Shown piece after piece: positions 36,785 through 44,896 of a DNA stretch of 64,000 nucleotides. Each line of letters opens with the position of its first letter. Position 1 is the first letter of the stretch. Position numbers and translations under genes: made by a program. The notes beneath the pieces are model-generated. The model worked only from the letters and a program-made list of their open reading frames with translations. It made no database searches and was not told the DNA's origin. Origin of the DNA: Scatomorpha merdigallinarum (lineage in GTDB: Bacteria > Bacillota > Clostridia > Oscillospirales > Oscillospiraceae); assembly GCA_018710885.1 (NCBI GenBank), contig DVJA01000023.1:29023-93022 (forward strand). The letters are read 5' to 3'.

Positions 36785-37795
36785 TCAACCCTTTCTCCGG
36801 AAGGTTTTGAGCCCGGGCTTTGCGTTTTTCGTGTCCTCCGCGCGGCGCTTTTCGTCGCGCTCGTAGGCTTCGATTATCTTCTGAACCAGCTCGTGGCGCA
36901 CGACGTCCGCGCCAGTCAGGCGGCAGATGGCGATGTCGTCTATGTCGCGCAGCACGCGCATGGCCTCCTTGAGACCGCTGACCTTGTCATGTGGCAGGTC
37001 TATCTGTGTCACGTCGCCGGTTATGACCACGCGGGAGCCGAAGCCTATGCGGGTAAGGAACATCTTCATCTGCTCGCGCGAGGTGTTCTGGGCCTCGTCG
37101 AGAATGATGAAACTGTCGTCCAGCGTACGCCCGCGCATGTACGCGAGCGGCGCGACCTCGATGTTGCCGCGCTCGAGGTACTTGTTATAGGTCTCGGGGC
37201 CCAGCATCTCGAATAGAGCGTCGTAGAGCGGCCTGAGGTACGGGTCCACCTTGCTCTGCAGGTCGCCGGGCAGGAAGCCCAGGCGCTCTCCTGCCTCGAC
37301 AGCGGGACGGGTCAGGATTATGCGGTTCACCTGCTCACTCCTGAAGGCGGCGACGGCCTCGGCCACGGCCAGGTAGGTCTTGCCGGTGCCGGCTGGGCCT
37401 ATGCCGAGGGTTATGGTGTTCTTGTTCATCGCGTCGACATAGGCCTGCTGGCCAAGGGTCTTGGCCTTTATCGGCTTGCCCTTGGCCGTGATGCACACCA
37501 CGTCGCCGCCGAGCTCGCTTATCTTGGCCTCGCGGCCCTCGCGCACAAGTTTCAGGATGTAGCGCACGTTCTGCGCGTCTATGGCCTCTCCGCGGCTCGC
37601 CAGCTGCAGCAGCCCGCCTATGGCCTTTTCCGCGGCCATGACGTCTTCGGCCTCGCCTGATATGCGCAGCTGGTCGTCCCTGTCGGTGACGGAGACGTGC
37701 AGTTCGCTCTCAATTATCCTCAGATTCTGGTCAAACGAACCGAAGACGCTGATCACGTTTTCCATGCGTTCTATGGGCATGGTCCTCTCTATCAT
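36785..37795 (-). CDS. PhoH family ATPase
   Basis: A P-loop ATPase/RNA-linked protein of the PhoH-like type. ATG 37795 has AAAGGG at good spacing (an ATG two codons earlier is too close). A small N-terminal domain is followed by GPAGTGKTYLAVAEAV (about 140), RPAVEAGERLGFLPGDLQSKVDPYLRPLYD, DSFIILDEAQNTSREQMKMFLTRIG with Walker B, and TGDVTQIDL. 336 residues; follows yqfD and precedes ybeY, the usual yqfC-yqfD-phoH-ybeY order in spore formers. Confidence 0.94.
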   Translation of the reverse strand: MIERTMPIERMENVISVFGSFDQNLRIIESELHVSVTDRDDQLRISGEAEDVMAAEKAIGGLLQLASRGEAIDAQNVRYILKLVREGREAKISELGGDVVCITAKGKPIKAKTLGQQAYVDAMNKNTITLGIGPAGTGKTYLAVAEAVAAFRSEQVNRIILTRPAVEAGERLGFLPGDLQSKVDPYLRPLYDALFEMLGPETYNKYLERGNIEVAPLAYMRGRTLDDSFIILDEAQNTSREQMKMFLTRIGFGSRVVITGDVTQIDLPHDKVSGLKEAMRVLRDIDDIAICRLTGADVVRHELVQKIIEAYERDEKRRAEDTKNAKPGLKTFRRKG

Positions 37796-37820
37796 AAGCA
37801 TATCCCTTTCTCTATGGGGT

Positions 37821-39002
37821 TTACTGGTTTGCCGGAGTGTACACGGCTATGTCCTCGAGGCACTCGGCGCGCATGGTCACGATGAGCAGCCCGCCGCTCA
37901 CCGAGCTTGTAAACGTGGCGTCGAGCACTTCTCCACGGCCCGCGAGCTCACGCTCGAGCGCGCTTTGCAGCGATGCTGCGAGGCCTGCGGCGAGCTCGTC
38001 TTCGCTTTGGGATGAGGCCACTTGCCCGTACTCGGATATGCGCTCGCGCACAAGTGTCACGGGCAGTGAAAACACTCCCGGCCACTCCAATGTATACTCC
38101 GTAATGATTTTACCACAGCCGGGCTCAGTTTGGCTACTCCCGGTGTAAAAATTGATGCGCTTATCCCCCAAAATGAGGGCCCAGCGCGTGTGTTCTCCGT
38201 CCTGTGAAAGCGCTTTGTACTCGAGTGGCGCGGCCGCGCTGCGCTCGTACCAGGTTCTGGCCTCCACAAGCGCGGAGGCGCGCACGTATCTCGTGTCCCC
38301 GACCTCGCTCGGCATCTCGCCCGAGACGAGCGTCTCCCCGGCCACTACGGCATCGCCGAACGCCACCAGGGGCGCACCCTGATACACTTCCATACGCTCT
38401 ATTATACCCGTTGTACGGGCTGTCACGCTACCCACGTCGCTGCGCTGCACGACGGACGGCTTCTCCACCCGCTCGCGCACACGGACGGTTGCACGCGAGG
38501 AATCCACGCTCACGCCCAGCCAGGCCAGCTCCGGTATGTCCAGGATGACGCTATTTCGTATATCGTCCGCAGACCATCCGGGCCAGAACGAACCGGGGTA
38601 CACGCCCGCATCTGACAGGGCGCGCAGGATTTCACCAGTCGATACGCTCTCGTTGCCCTCCACGTCTATGTCCCAGATAAACAGGGAGCTGGCCGCGAGC
38701 AGTACAAAGCAGCTCACCGCCGCACACAGAAGCGCTATCCTGCGCCTCAGCCTGCGCCGTATCGCCGGGACGCCGCGCTCGCGCAGCCTTTGCACCGAGC
38801 ACTGCCTGCGCTCCGCGATGGCCCGCGCCTCTCCGAATTCACGGGAGTATATCCCGAGGCTTATTGTGAATTCATCCTCCGGCACGGCGTCCCAGAAGCT
38901 CACGGAGCGCTCGCTCATGGCGTTGAGCACGTCCTGGGGCTTCGCGCCCGTCACCTTTATGCGCACGCTCCCGTGCAGCAGTTCAGAAAGTTTAATCTTC
39001 AT
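37821..39002 (-). CDS. yqfD: Sporulation protein YqfD
   Basis: A bitopic membrane protein made in the mother cell during sporulation. The 393 residues have a cytoplasmic N-terminal part (HGSVRIKVTGAKPQDVLNAM), one membrane helix (about 89-110) and a long extracellular/intermembrane region with a POTRA-like start (IDVEGNESVSTGEILRALSDAGV) and GIIERMEVYQGAPLVAFGDAV. It overlaps yqfC by four bases. Presence indicates the organism can probably sporulate. Confidence 0.92.
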   Translation of the reverse strand: MKIKLSELLHGSVRIKVTGAKPQDVLNAMSERSVSFWDAVPEDEFTISLGIYSREFGEARAIAERRQCSVQRLRERGVPAIRRRLRRRIALLCAAVSCFVLLAASSLFIWDIDVEGNESVSTGEILRALSDAGVYPGSFWPGWSADDIRNSVILDIPELAWLGVSVDSSRATVRVRERVEKPSVVQRSDVGSVTARTTGIIERMEVYQGAPLVAFGDAVVAGETLVSGEMPSEVGDTRYVRASALVEARTWYERSAAAPLEYKALSQDGEHTRWALILGDKRINFYTGSSQTEPGCGKIITEYTLEWPGVFSLPVTLVRERISEYGQVASSQSEDELAAGLAASLQSALERELAGRGEVLDATFTSSVSGGLLIVTMRAECLEDIAVYTPANQ

Positions 39003-39274
39003 TCCAGCTCCACCGAGAGTATGCGCCCCGTGACCAGCAGGGCCTCCCTGTCCATGGCCTTGAGTTCCAAGCCCTCGCCATCTATACGTACGCGGTGCGC
39101 CCTGGCGTCAATTTCCACGCGCTCGCGCGAATAGCTCAGCAGGCCCCGATGGTCCTCCACCAGCGCCTGACCCGAGCCCGTCAGCGTGACCTTAACTACG
39201 CCCAGCGCCTGACCGGGCACTTCCAGCCTCTCTGCCAGCTCCTCGCGGAGCCCGGCGCGACTGCGCTTTGACAT
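38999..39274 (-). CDS. yqfC: Sporulation protein YqfC (YabP/YqfC family)
   Basis: The 91-residue soluble protein has the YabP-like beta-rich pattern (LTGSGQALVEDHRGLLSYSRERVEIDA...). I chose ATG 39274, five bases after GGGGGTG; an in-frame GTG two codons earlier lies too close to that site. yqfC-yqfD are co-transcribed, and in Bacillus depend on mother-cell sigma-E. Confidence 0.88.
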   Translation of the reverse strand: MSKRSRAGLREELAERLEVPGQALGVVKVTLTGSGQALVEDHRGLLSYSRERVEIDARAHRVRIDGEGLELKAMDREALLVTGRILSVELE

Positions 39275-39388
39275 ACGCACACCCCCGAGGGGAGTTTATG
39301 CGCCCAAGTCCGGCAGAATGTGTGGACGCGCCATCTGCGTCCCGGAGTATATGCCCGATGCCGCGCATAGGCTTTAGCGGGTGATGTT

Positions 39389-40345
39389 ATGCGCAGATTT
39401 GTATTCGGTTCCACCCTCGCTGCCCTCGGCCTTGCCCTGCTGCTGCTCTGGTCGGCTGAGGCTGCTGAGGGCGTGAGGCATGGACTAGGCATCTGTGCCG
39501 AGGTCATAATCCCATCGCTGTTCCCGTTTTTTGTGCTCGGCTCGTCCATCATGGAGCTCGGCATACCGCAGCGGGCCTCGCGCGCACTCTCCGGGGTTAT
39601 GTCCAAGCTCTTCGGCGTTCCCGGCGCCGGAGCCGCGGCGTTTTTGATGGGCGTCATGGGCGGTTATCCGCTCGGCGCGTCGGCGGCGGCCGACATGTGC
39701 GAGAGGGGCGTCATCTCGCGCGAGGAGTGCTCGCACCTGCTGGGCTTCTGCAACAACTCCGGCCCGGCTTTTCTGGTCGGCGCGGCCGGGGCCGGCGTAT
39801 TCGGCAGCGTACGCGCAGGGCTCGTACTCTACGCCTGTCACGTACTCGCCGCCCTGACCTCCGGCGTAATCATGCGCGGACGCACTGTGGGGACGTCCTC
39901 TGCCACGGGCGCCGTTCCTGAAGTGCAGCCCGGGGCGCTGGCCCGCGCCGTGACAGCCTCGGTCTGGAACATACTCAAGGTCTGCGGCTTTGTAGTGCTC
40001 TTCTCTGCCCTCGTTGCGGCCCTTGACGCCTCCGGCATGCTCTCACGCATCTCCGGTGAGCTCTCCATACACACCGGCTTGGAACTAGGCGCCGCACGGG
40101 CGCTGGCCACGGGCTTTTTTGAAATCGGCGGCGGCATCAGCGCGCTGCGCTCCTGCTCGCACACGCGCGCAAACTTTGCCCTCTGCGCGCTGATTATAGG
40201 CTGGGGCGGGCTCTCTGTCCACATGCAGACAGCCGCCGCAACCGTCGCTGTCAAGCCGTCAGCCGCCCGGCTGACGGCCGGGCGGCTGTTGAGTGCGGCA
40301 TTGTCCGCAGCTTATGCTTATTGCACCTATTTTCTGGCCTTCTGA
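39389..40345 (+). CDS. YlbJ-like sporulation/nucleoside-recognition (Gate domain) membrane protein
   Basis: The 318-residue polytopic protein has about eight membrane helices and two Gate-type segments: SLFPFFVLGSSIMELGIP and GVMGGYPLGASAAADMCERG, then FCNNSGPAFLVGAAG, which is the YlbJ signature. The second half repeats the pattern (FEIGGGISALR). YlbJ is a sigma-E-controlled protein needed for spore heat resistance. It diverges from yqfC-yqfD across 114 bases, supporting a sporulation role. Confidence is high in the fold, moderate in the exact orthology. Confidence 0.8.
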   Translation: MRRFVFGSTLAALGLALLLLWSAEAAEGVRHGLGICAEVIIPSLFPFFVLGSSIMELGIPQRASRALSGVMSKLFGVPGAGAAAFLMGVMGGYPLGASAAADMCERGVISREECSHLLGFCNNSGPAFLVGAAGAGVFGSVRAGLVLYACHVLAALTSGVIMRGRTVGTSSATGAVPEVQPGALARAVTASVWNILKVCGFVVLFSALVAALDASGMLSRISGELSIHTGLELGAARALATGFFEIGGGISALRSCSHTRANFALCALIIGWGGLSVHMQTAAATVAVKPSAARLTAGRLLSAALSAAYAYCTYFLAF

Positions 40346-40346
40346 C

Positions 40347-40940
40347 TCAGGCGCCACCGAGCTTGAAAACTATGCCCACGACCGCGCTGCCCGCTATGTA
40401 AATGACGGGGTGTATGTTCTTTGTTGGCTTTATGTTGGTGAGCACGGCCAGCACCAGGGCCAGGATTATCGGGCCCCAGACGAAGAGATCGGCAATATTG
40501 CCCGTTTCGCGCCAGAGCGACACGTTGAACAGGCTCTCACCCAGCACGCCCACACCGGCCGCGGCTATAAGCGCCGTAGACGCCGGGCGCAATCCATAGA
40601 AGGCCGCGTTTATATAGCGGTTGTCATGGTGCCTGGCGAGGAACTTGGCGAGGATCAGCACGAGTATGACGCCGGGCAGGATAGTGCCCAGCGTAGCGAG
40701 CACGGCGCCCGGGAAGCCGCCCACAGTATAGCCGACGTATGTCGCCATATTTATGCCTATGGGGCCCGGAGTTGACTCGCTCACGGCCAGCATATCGAGC
40801 ACCTGTGCGCTCGTGTACCAGCCTGTCTTCTCACCGAGGTCATACAGGAACGGCAGAGTGGCCATTCCACCACCCACGGCGAATACGCCTATTTTCAGGA
40901 ACTCCCAAAAGAGGTTGAGAAGCAGCAGTGCGTAGGTCAT
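40347..40940 (-). CDS. Chromate transporter family protein, short-chain subunit 2
   Basis: The 197-residue protein of the CHR family has about six membrane helices and the signature FAVGGGMATLPFLYDLGEKTGW at the N-terminus, followed by SESTPGPIGINMATYVGY. Short CHR proteins work as pairs; its start overlaps the stop of subunit 1 by four bases. In proteobacteria such proteins export chromate; in gut Clostridia the natural anion is unknown. Confidence 0.88.
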   Translation of the reverse strand: MTYALLLLNLFWEFLKIGVFAVGGGMATLPFLYDLGEKTGWYTSAQVLDMLAVSESTPGPIGINMATYVGYTVGGFPGAVLATLGTILPGVILVLILAKFLARHHDNRYINAAFYGLRPASTALIAAAGVGVLGESLFNVSLWRETGNIADLFVWGPIILALVLAVLTNIKPTKNIHPVIYIAGSAVVGIVFKLGGA

Positions 40941-41500
40941 GCCGCCTCACCTCCCTTCTTATGACTGTCAGCGAGTACGGTGATGACTATTCCGGCTATT
41001 GCCGCGGCAACGACCAGAAGTATGGGTGAGGCCTCGGTAAAGGCACTGAGTGCGAAGACAGGCAGAAAGATTATCACTATGCTCTTCCAGTCAACCATGG
41101 CGCTCTTCCAGAGCTTGACCACGGCGTTGACGATGAGCACCACGACGCAGGCGCGGATACCCGCGAATGCGTTCTGCACTATCGGGTACTCGGCAAAGGC
41201 CGTGAGGAACATGGCTATGACCGTTATGATGACAAGCGAGGGCAGGGCCGAAGCCAGGCCGGCCACTATACCGCCTGCCGTACCCTTGCGGTGGCGGCCT
41301 ATGAAAACGCTGGTATTCACCATGATTATGCCAGGCAGGCACTGGGCCATGGCGTAGTAATCCATAACTTCCTCGTCATTTACCCAGCCGTGCTTCTCCA
41401 CGATGTCGCGCTGCAATATGGGCAGCATGGCATAGCCGCCGCCGAAAGTCAGCGCGCCGACCTTGATAAAGGCCCAGAAGAGCTGAAGATAATCTTTCAT
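40937..41500 (-). CDS. Chromate transporter family protein, short-chain subunit 1
   Basis: The 187-residue membrane protein has the same family marks: IKVGALTFGGGYAMLPILQRDIVEKHGW and AQCLPGIIMVNTSVFIG near residue 52. Together with the overlapping downstream gene it gives the two halves expected of a functional CHR transporter with opposite topologies. Follows the pgcA terminator. Confidence 0.88.
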   Translation of the reverse strand: MKDYLQLFWAFIKVGALTFGGGYAMLPILQRDIVEKHGWVNDEEVMDYYAMAQCLPGIIMVNTSVFIGRHRKGTAGGIVAGLASALPSLVIITVIAMFLTAFAEYPIVQNAFAGIRACVVVLIVNAVVKLWKSAMVDWKSIVIIFLPVFALSAFTEASPILLVVAAAIAGIVITVLADSHKKGGEAA

Positions 41501-41533
41501 GTGTCACGCATCTCTTTCCTGCAAATATGGGTG

Positions 41534-41564
41534 AAAAAAGGCCGGGTGAGAGTACCCGGCCTTT
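41534..41564 (-). terminator. Terminator of the murA2-pgcA unit
   Basis: A perfect 11-base stem (AAAGGCCGGGT/ACCCGGCCTTT) with a six-base loop and six T residues on the minus strand. Confidence 0.88.
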
Positions 41565-41578
41565 AACGGGAGCCGTCC

Positions 41579-43309
41579 TTACTTATTGAGGCTCTCGGCA
41601 AAGGTTCTGTAGCGTTCTATCCTCTTGTTGCAATCTTCGCGGCTCTCGCCCTGGGCCAGAATATAGACCTTTATCTTGGGCTCAGTGCCGCTCGGACGCA
41701 CAATGAACGCGGTGCCGTCTGCGAGCTCAAAGTAGAGCACGTTGCTGCCGGCTATGGGGGTCTTGCCCACTACGCCGAGCTCAGCCACGGAGACCGTACC
41801 GCTCTGATAGTCGCGCATGCCCAGCACAGCTTCGCCGCCGATCTCCTTGGGGGGCTCGGCGCGCAGGGAAGCCATTATGCCGCGCATCTTTTCAAGACCG
41901 TCAAGACCGGGCATGACCAGGTTGAGCGTCAGTTCGCCGAACCAGCCGTACTTCTCATACAGCGCCTCGAGAGCGTCAGCGAGGGTCATGCCGCGCTTGA
42001 AGTAGCTGGCCGCCATTTCGGCGATGAGCATGCTGGCCGTGACCGCGTCCTTGTCGCGGACATAGTCGCCCACCATATAACCGTAGCTTTCCTCATAGGC
42101 CAGCAGGTAATTATAGGAGCCGTCGCGCTTGTACTCTGCCAGCTTCTCGGCCATGAATTTGAAGCCGGTGAAGGTCTCGTCGACGTGGATGCCGTTCTGC
42201 TCGGCGACTTCACGGCCCATATTCGTGGTGACGATGGTCTTGATAAAGGCCGGGTTCTCGGGCATGGTGCCGGACTCGCGGCGGGCGTTTATGATGTAGT
42301 CGAGCAGCAGCACGCCCATCTGGTTGCCGGTGATGGTGTGGTATTCCCCGTCCTTGCCGCGCACCATCGTGCCGACGCGGTCCGAGTCCGGGTCAGTGCC
42401 GATGATGAGGTCGCTGCCGACCTGCTTGGCGAGGTCAACCGCGAGGTAGAAGCCCTCCGGATTCTCCGGGTTGGGGCTCTTTACGGTCGGGAAGTTGCCG
42501 TCTATCACCATCTGCTTCGGCTCGCAGAACAGGTGCTTCACGCCCAGGCGGTGCAGTGCCTCGGGTACGAGCTTATAGCCGCAGCCGTGGAAGGGCGTAT
42601 AAACTATCTTGAACTCGTCGGCCACTTCGCGCACCACCGCGGAGTTGACGCTCATCTTCATGACTTCGCCGAGGAAGGCCTCGTCAGTCTCGGCGCCTAT
42701 TGTGCTGACCATGCCGCTCTCGACGGCTTCGTCGAAGCAGACGCGCTTGACGTCCTTGAAAATATCTATCTTGCCCATCATGTCGGCCACAGCCGCCGCG
42801 TGCTTGGGCGGGAGCTGCGCTCCGTCGGACCAGTAGACTTTATAGCCGTTGTACTCGCGCGGGTTGTGGCTGGCCGTTATGTTGATACCGGCGGTGGCGC
42901 CGTAGTGGATAACGGCAAAACTCAGCTCAGGCGTGGGGCGCAGCTCGTCAAAAATGCGCACCTTTATGCCGTTGGCCGCCATTACCCCGGCCGCCTCGTG
43001 GGCGAAGCGCGAACTGTTGAGCCGGCAGTCGTAGCAGATAACTACGCCCTTGTCGCAGGCTTCCTGTCCCTCGGCCTTTATAACCTCGGCGAAGGCCTGG
43101 GTGGCCCAGCGTATCACGTGTACGTTCATGCGGTTGAGGCCGGTGGCCATGATGCCGCGCAGGCCCGCAGTGCCGAACTCCAGGGGTGCGTAGAAACGGC
43201 TCTCTATTTCCTTGTCGTCATCCGCTATAGCAGAGAGCTCCTTCCACTCCTCCTCGTCGAGTGCGGGGCTGTCCAGCCAATACTGGTATTCTTCCTTATA
43301 GCTCCTCAT
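41579..43309 (-). CDS. pgcA: Phosphoglucomutase/phosphomannomutase (alpha-D-phosphohexomutase, PgcA-like)
   Basis: Interconverts glucose 1- and 6-phosphate (or the mannose equivalents) through a phosphoserine. The 576-residue protein has GTAGLRGIMATGLNRMN at the substrate-entry domain, the phosphoserine loop ITASHNPREYNGYK (near 145), the Mg loop GTDPDSDRVGTMV (near 300), ESYGYMVGDYVRDKDAV for sugar binding, and VRPSGTEPKIKVY for phosphate. It overlaps the preceding small gene by 14 bases. Supplies precursors for cell-surface glycans, fitting a wall-linked operon. Confidence 0.94.
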   Translation of the reverse strand: MRSYKEEYQYWLDSPALDEEEWKELSAIADDDKEIESRFYAPLEFGTAGLRGIMATGLNRMNVHVIRWATQAFAEVIKAEGQEACDKGVVICYDCRLNSSRFAHEAAGVMAANGIKVRIFDELRPTPELSFAVIHYGATAGINITASHNPREYNGYKVYWSDGAQLPPKHAAAVADMMGKIDIFKDVKRVCFDEAVESGMVSTIGAETDEAFLGEVMKMSVNSAVVREVADEFKIVYTPFHGCGYKLVPEALHRLGVKHLFCEPKQMVIDGNFPTVKSPNPENPEGFYLAVDLAKQVGSDLIIGTDPDSDRVGTMVRGKDGEYHTITGNQMGVLLLDYIINARRESGTMPENPAFIKTIVTTNMGREVAEQNGIHVDETFTGFKFMAEKLAEYKRDGSYNYLLAYEESYGYMVGDYVRDKDAVTASMLIAEMAASYFKRGMTLADALEALYEKYGWFGELTLNLVMPGLDGLEKMRGIMASLRAEPPKEIGGEAVLGMRDYQSGTVSVAELGVVGKTPIAGSNVLYFELADGTAFIVRPSGTEPKIKVYILAQGESREDCNKRIERYRTFAESLNK

Positions 43310-43613
43310 TTTCGGACTCTCCTTCTAGTATATTCTTTGCTTCTTCAAGCATGGTCTCGGGGACGAATATATCCACGCCCTCCGCGCTCATACCCATCAT
43401 TAAATTTCCGAATCCCCCGTAGTGCGGGAAGCGCTTGAAATACGGTATATTGCAGGAATCAAGCACTCCTGTGAGAATGGCGTCGCTCATGTCGAACTGC
43501 GAGCAGCTGGTGAGGTGCGCCGCGGCAACAAGCTCGCCATTTTCGTCCTTCGGCCACTTCTCCAGCATTTCACCGGGCAGGTCCCGGCCCCATTCGAGCT
43601 TAGGTCCTTCCAT
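43296..43613 (-). CDS. Small DUF2007-like putative signal-transducing protein
   Basis: The 105-residue soluble protein has the pattern LTSCSQFDMSDAILTGVLDSCNIPYFKRFPHYGG and ends with DIFVPETMLEEAKNILEGE, as in the DUF2007 group, which resemble small ferredoxin-fold proteins. No catalytic residues are known. It lies between rlmH and pgcA and overlaps the latter. Function unknown. Confidence 0.65.
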   Translation of the reverse strand: MEGPKLEWGRDLPGEMLEKWPKDENGELVAAAHLTSCSQFDMSDAILTGVLDSCNIPYFKRFPHYGGFGNLMMGMSAEGVDIFVPETMLEEAKNILEGESENEEL

Positions 43614-43637
43614 TAACCTTTCTCCTTTTTATACCGG

Positions 43638-44120
43638 TCACTTGTGGTAGCGCGTCCCGGCGTTTATTGTAAAAGCCCTGTACACCTGCTCGGCCAGCAT
43701 TACGCGGGCCAAGTGGTGCGGGAAAGTCATTCTGGACATGGAAAGCCGCCAGTCTGCCCTGCTCTTCAGATCAGGGTTCAGCCCGAACGATCCCCCCACG
43801 ATGAAGCATATCCGGCCTACCCCGCGCCCGTCCAGGGCGCTGAACTTTTGTGCCAACTGCTCGCTGGAGCACATCTCGCCCTCCACGCAGAGCGCCGCCA
43901 CATACGCGCCCTTCGGTATGGCCTTTTCTATCTCCTGCGCCTCGCGGGCAAGCGCGGCGTCTATCTCTCGCTGTGAGGGCCTGTCGCCCAGCCGCTGCTC
44001 GGCAATTTCACGCACTTCGCACTTTGTATAGCCGCCGATACGCTTGAGATACTCGGCGAAGGCGCCTTCAAAGTACTTCTCGCGCATTTTGCCGGCAAAT
44101 ATAAAACTCACGCCGGGCAT
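43638..44120 (-). CDS. rlmH: 23S rRNA (pseudouridine(1915)-N(3))-methyltransferase RlmH
   Basis: A SPOUT methyltransferase acting on pseudouridine 1915 in helix 69 of 23S rRNA. The 160-residue protein has the SAM knot FIVGGSFGLNPDLK (near 106) and the C-terminal signature MTFPHHLARVMLAEQVYRAF with INAGTRYHK at the end. It overlaps walJ by 13 bases; rlmH next to the Wal operon is a classic Firmicute neighbourhood. Confidence 0.96.
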   Translation of the reverse strand: MPGVSFIFAGKMREKYFEGAFAEYLKRIGGYTKCEVREIAEQRLGDRPSQREIDAALAREAQEIEKAIPKGAYVAALCVEGEMCSSEQLAQKFSALDGRGVGRICFIVGGSFGLNPDLKSRADWRLSMSRMTFPHHLARVMLAEQVYRAFTINAGTRYHK

Positions 44121-44896
44121 TGCACAAGTTCCTCCACGCTGACCGGCCCGAGTGGAGGCGCGGCAAGCAATTCAGTGGACACTCCCGCGCGGCTGAGGGC
44201 GTCGCCCACTACGTTCAGCGCCCTGCCTGGGGTGTTGTTCTCACGGCTTATATGGCCCAAAATCAGGGTCTGAGCTCCCTCCTGTGCCAAAAACACGGCC
44301 AATTTTGCACACTCTTCGTTGCTCAAGTGCCCATGCTCAGAGAGAATGCGCCGCTTCAGCATGGCCGGGTAAGGCCCGTCGCAGAGCATGTCCACGTCGT
44401 GGTTGGCCTCTATAAGCGCCACCTTCACTCCTGCCAGCGCCGACTTGACCTCATCGGTAACGGCGCCCAGGTCAGTACAAAAGCCCATGGCCCCCTCGGC
44501 CGAGTCCAAACGCAGCCCGCAGGAGCCGGGCGTGTCGTGCATAGTCGGAAATGGCGTGAGCGTCACGCCGCCGAGCTTCACGCTCTCACCCGGCTGCACC
44601 GGCTCTATGTACTCCCCCGCCTGAGGTATCATACCATCAAGGCGCGAGGCCACGGGCCGGTTTGCCAGTATGCGTACGCCGTGGTATTTTACGAGCATCG
44701 GCAATCCACTGATGTGGTCCCGGTGCTCGTGAGTTATGAATACAGCGTCCAGCCCGTCCGGCGTCAGACCCTCCTGGGCCAAAAAGCCCTTGAGCCTGCG
44801 CAGTGAAATACCGTCGTCGATCAGTATTTTGGCCCCGCCCAGCGAGGCGAGGGCACAGTTACCCGTCGAGCCGCTGGCGAATACCGTTATCCGCAT
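44108..44896 (-). CDS. walJ: MBL-fold metallohydrolase WalJ/YycJ
   Basis: The 262-residue metallo-beta-lactamase-fold protein has the metal motif THEHRDHISGLP (H-x-H-x-D-H) near residues 56-67 and later metal ligands in MHDTPGSCG, EANHDVD and LGHISRENN. YycJ is a 5'-exonuclease-like member of the Wal operon, linked to coordination of division and replication. It abuts murA2 (shared base at 44896). Confidence 0.92.
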   Translation of the reverse strand: MRITVFASGSTGNCALASLGGAKILIDDGISLRRLKGFLAQEGLTPDGLDAVFITHEHRDHISGLPMLVKYHGVRILANRPVASRLDGMIPQAGEYIEPVQPGESVKLGGVTLTPFPTMHDTPGSCGLRLDSAEGAMGFCTDLGAVTDEVKSALAGVKVALIEANHDVDMLCDGPYPAMLKRRILSEHGHLSNEECAKLAVFLAQEGAQTLILGHISRENNTPGRALNVVGDALSRAGVSTELLAAPPLGPVSVEELVQCPA

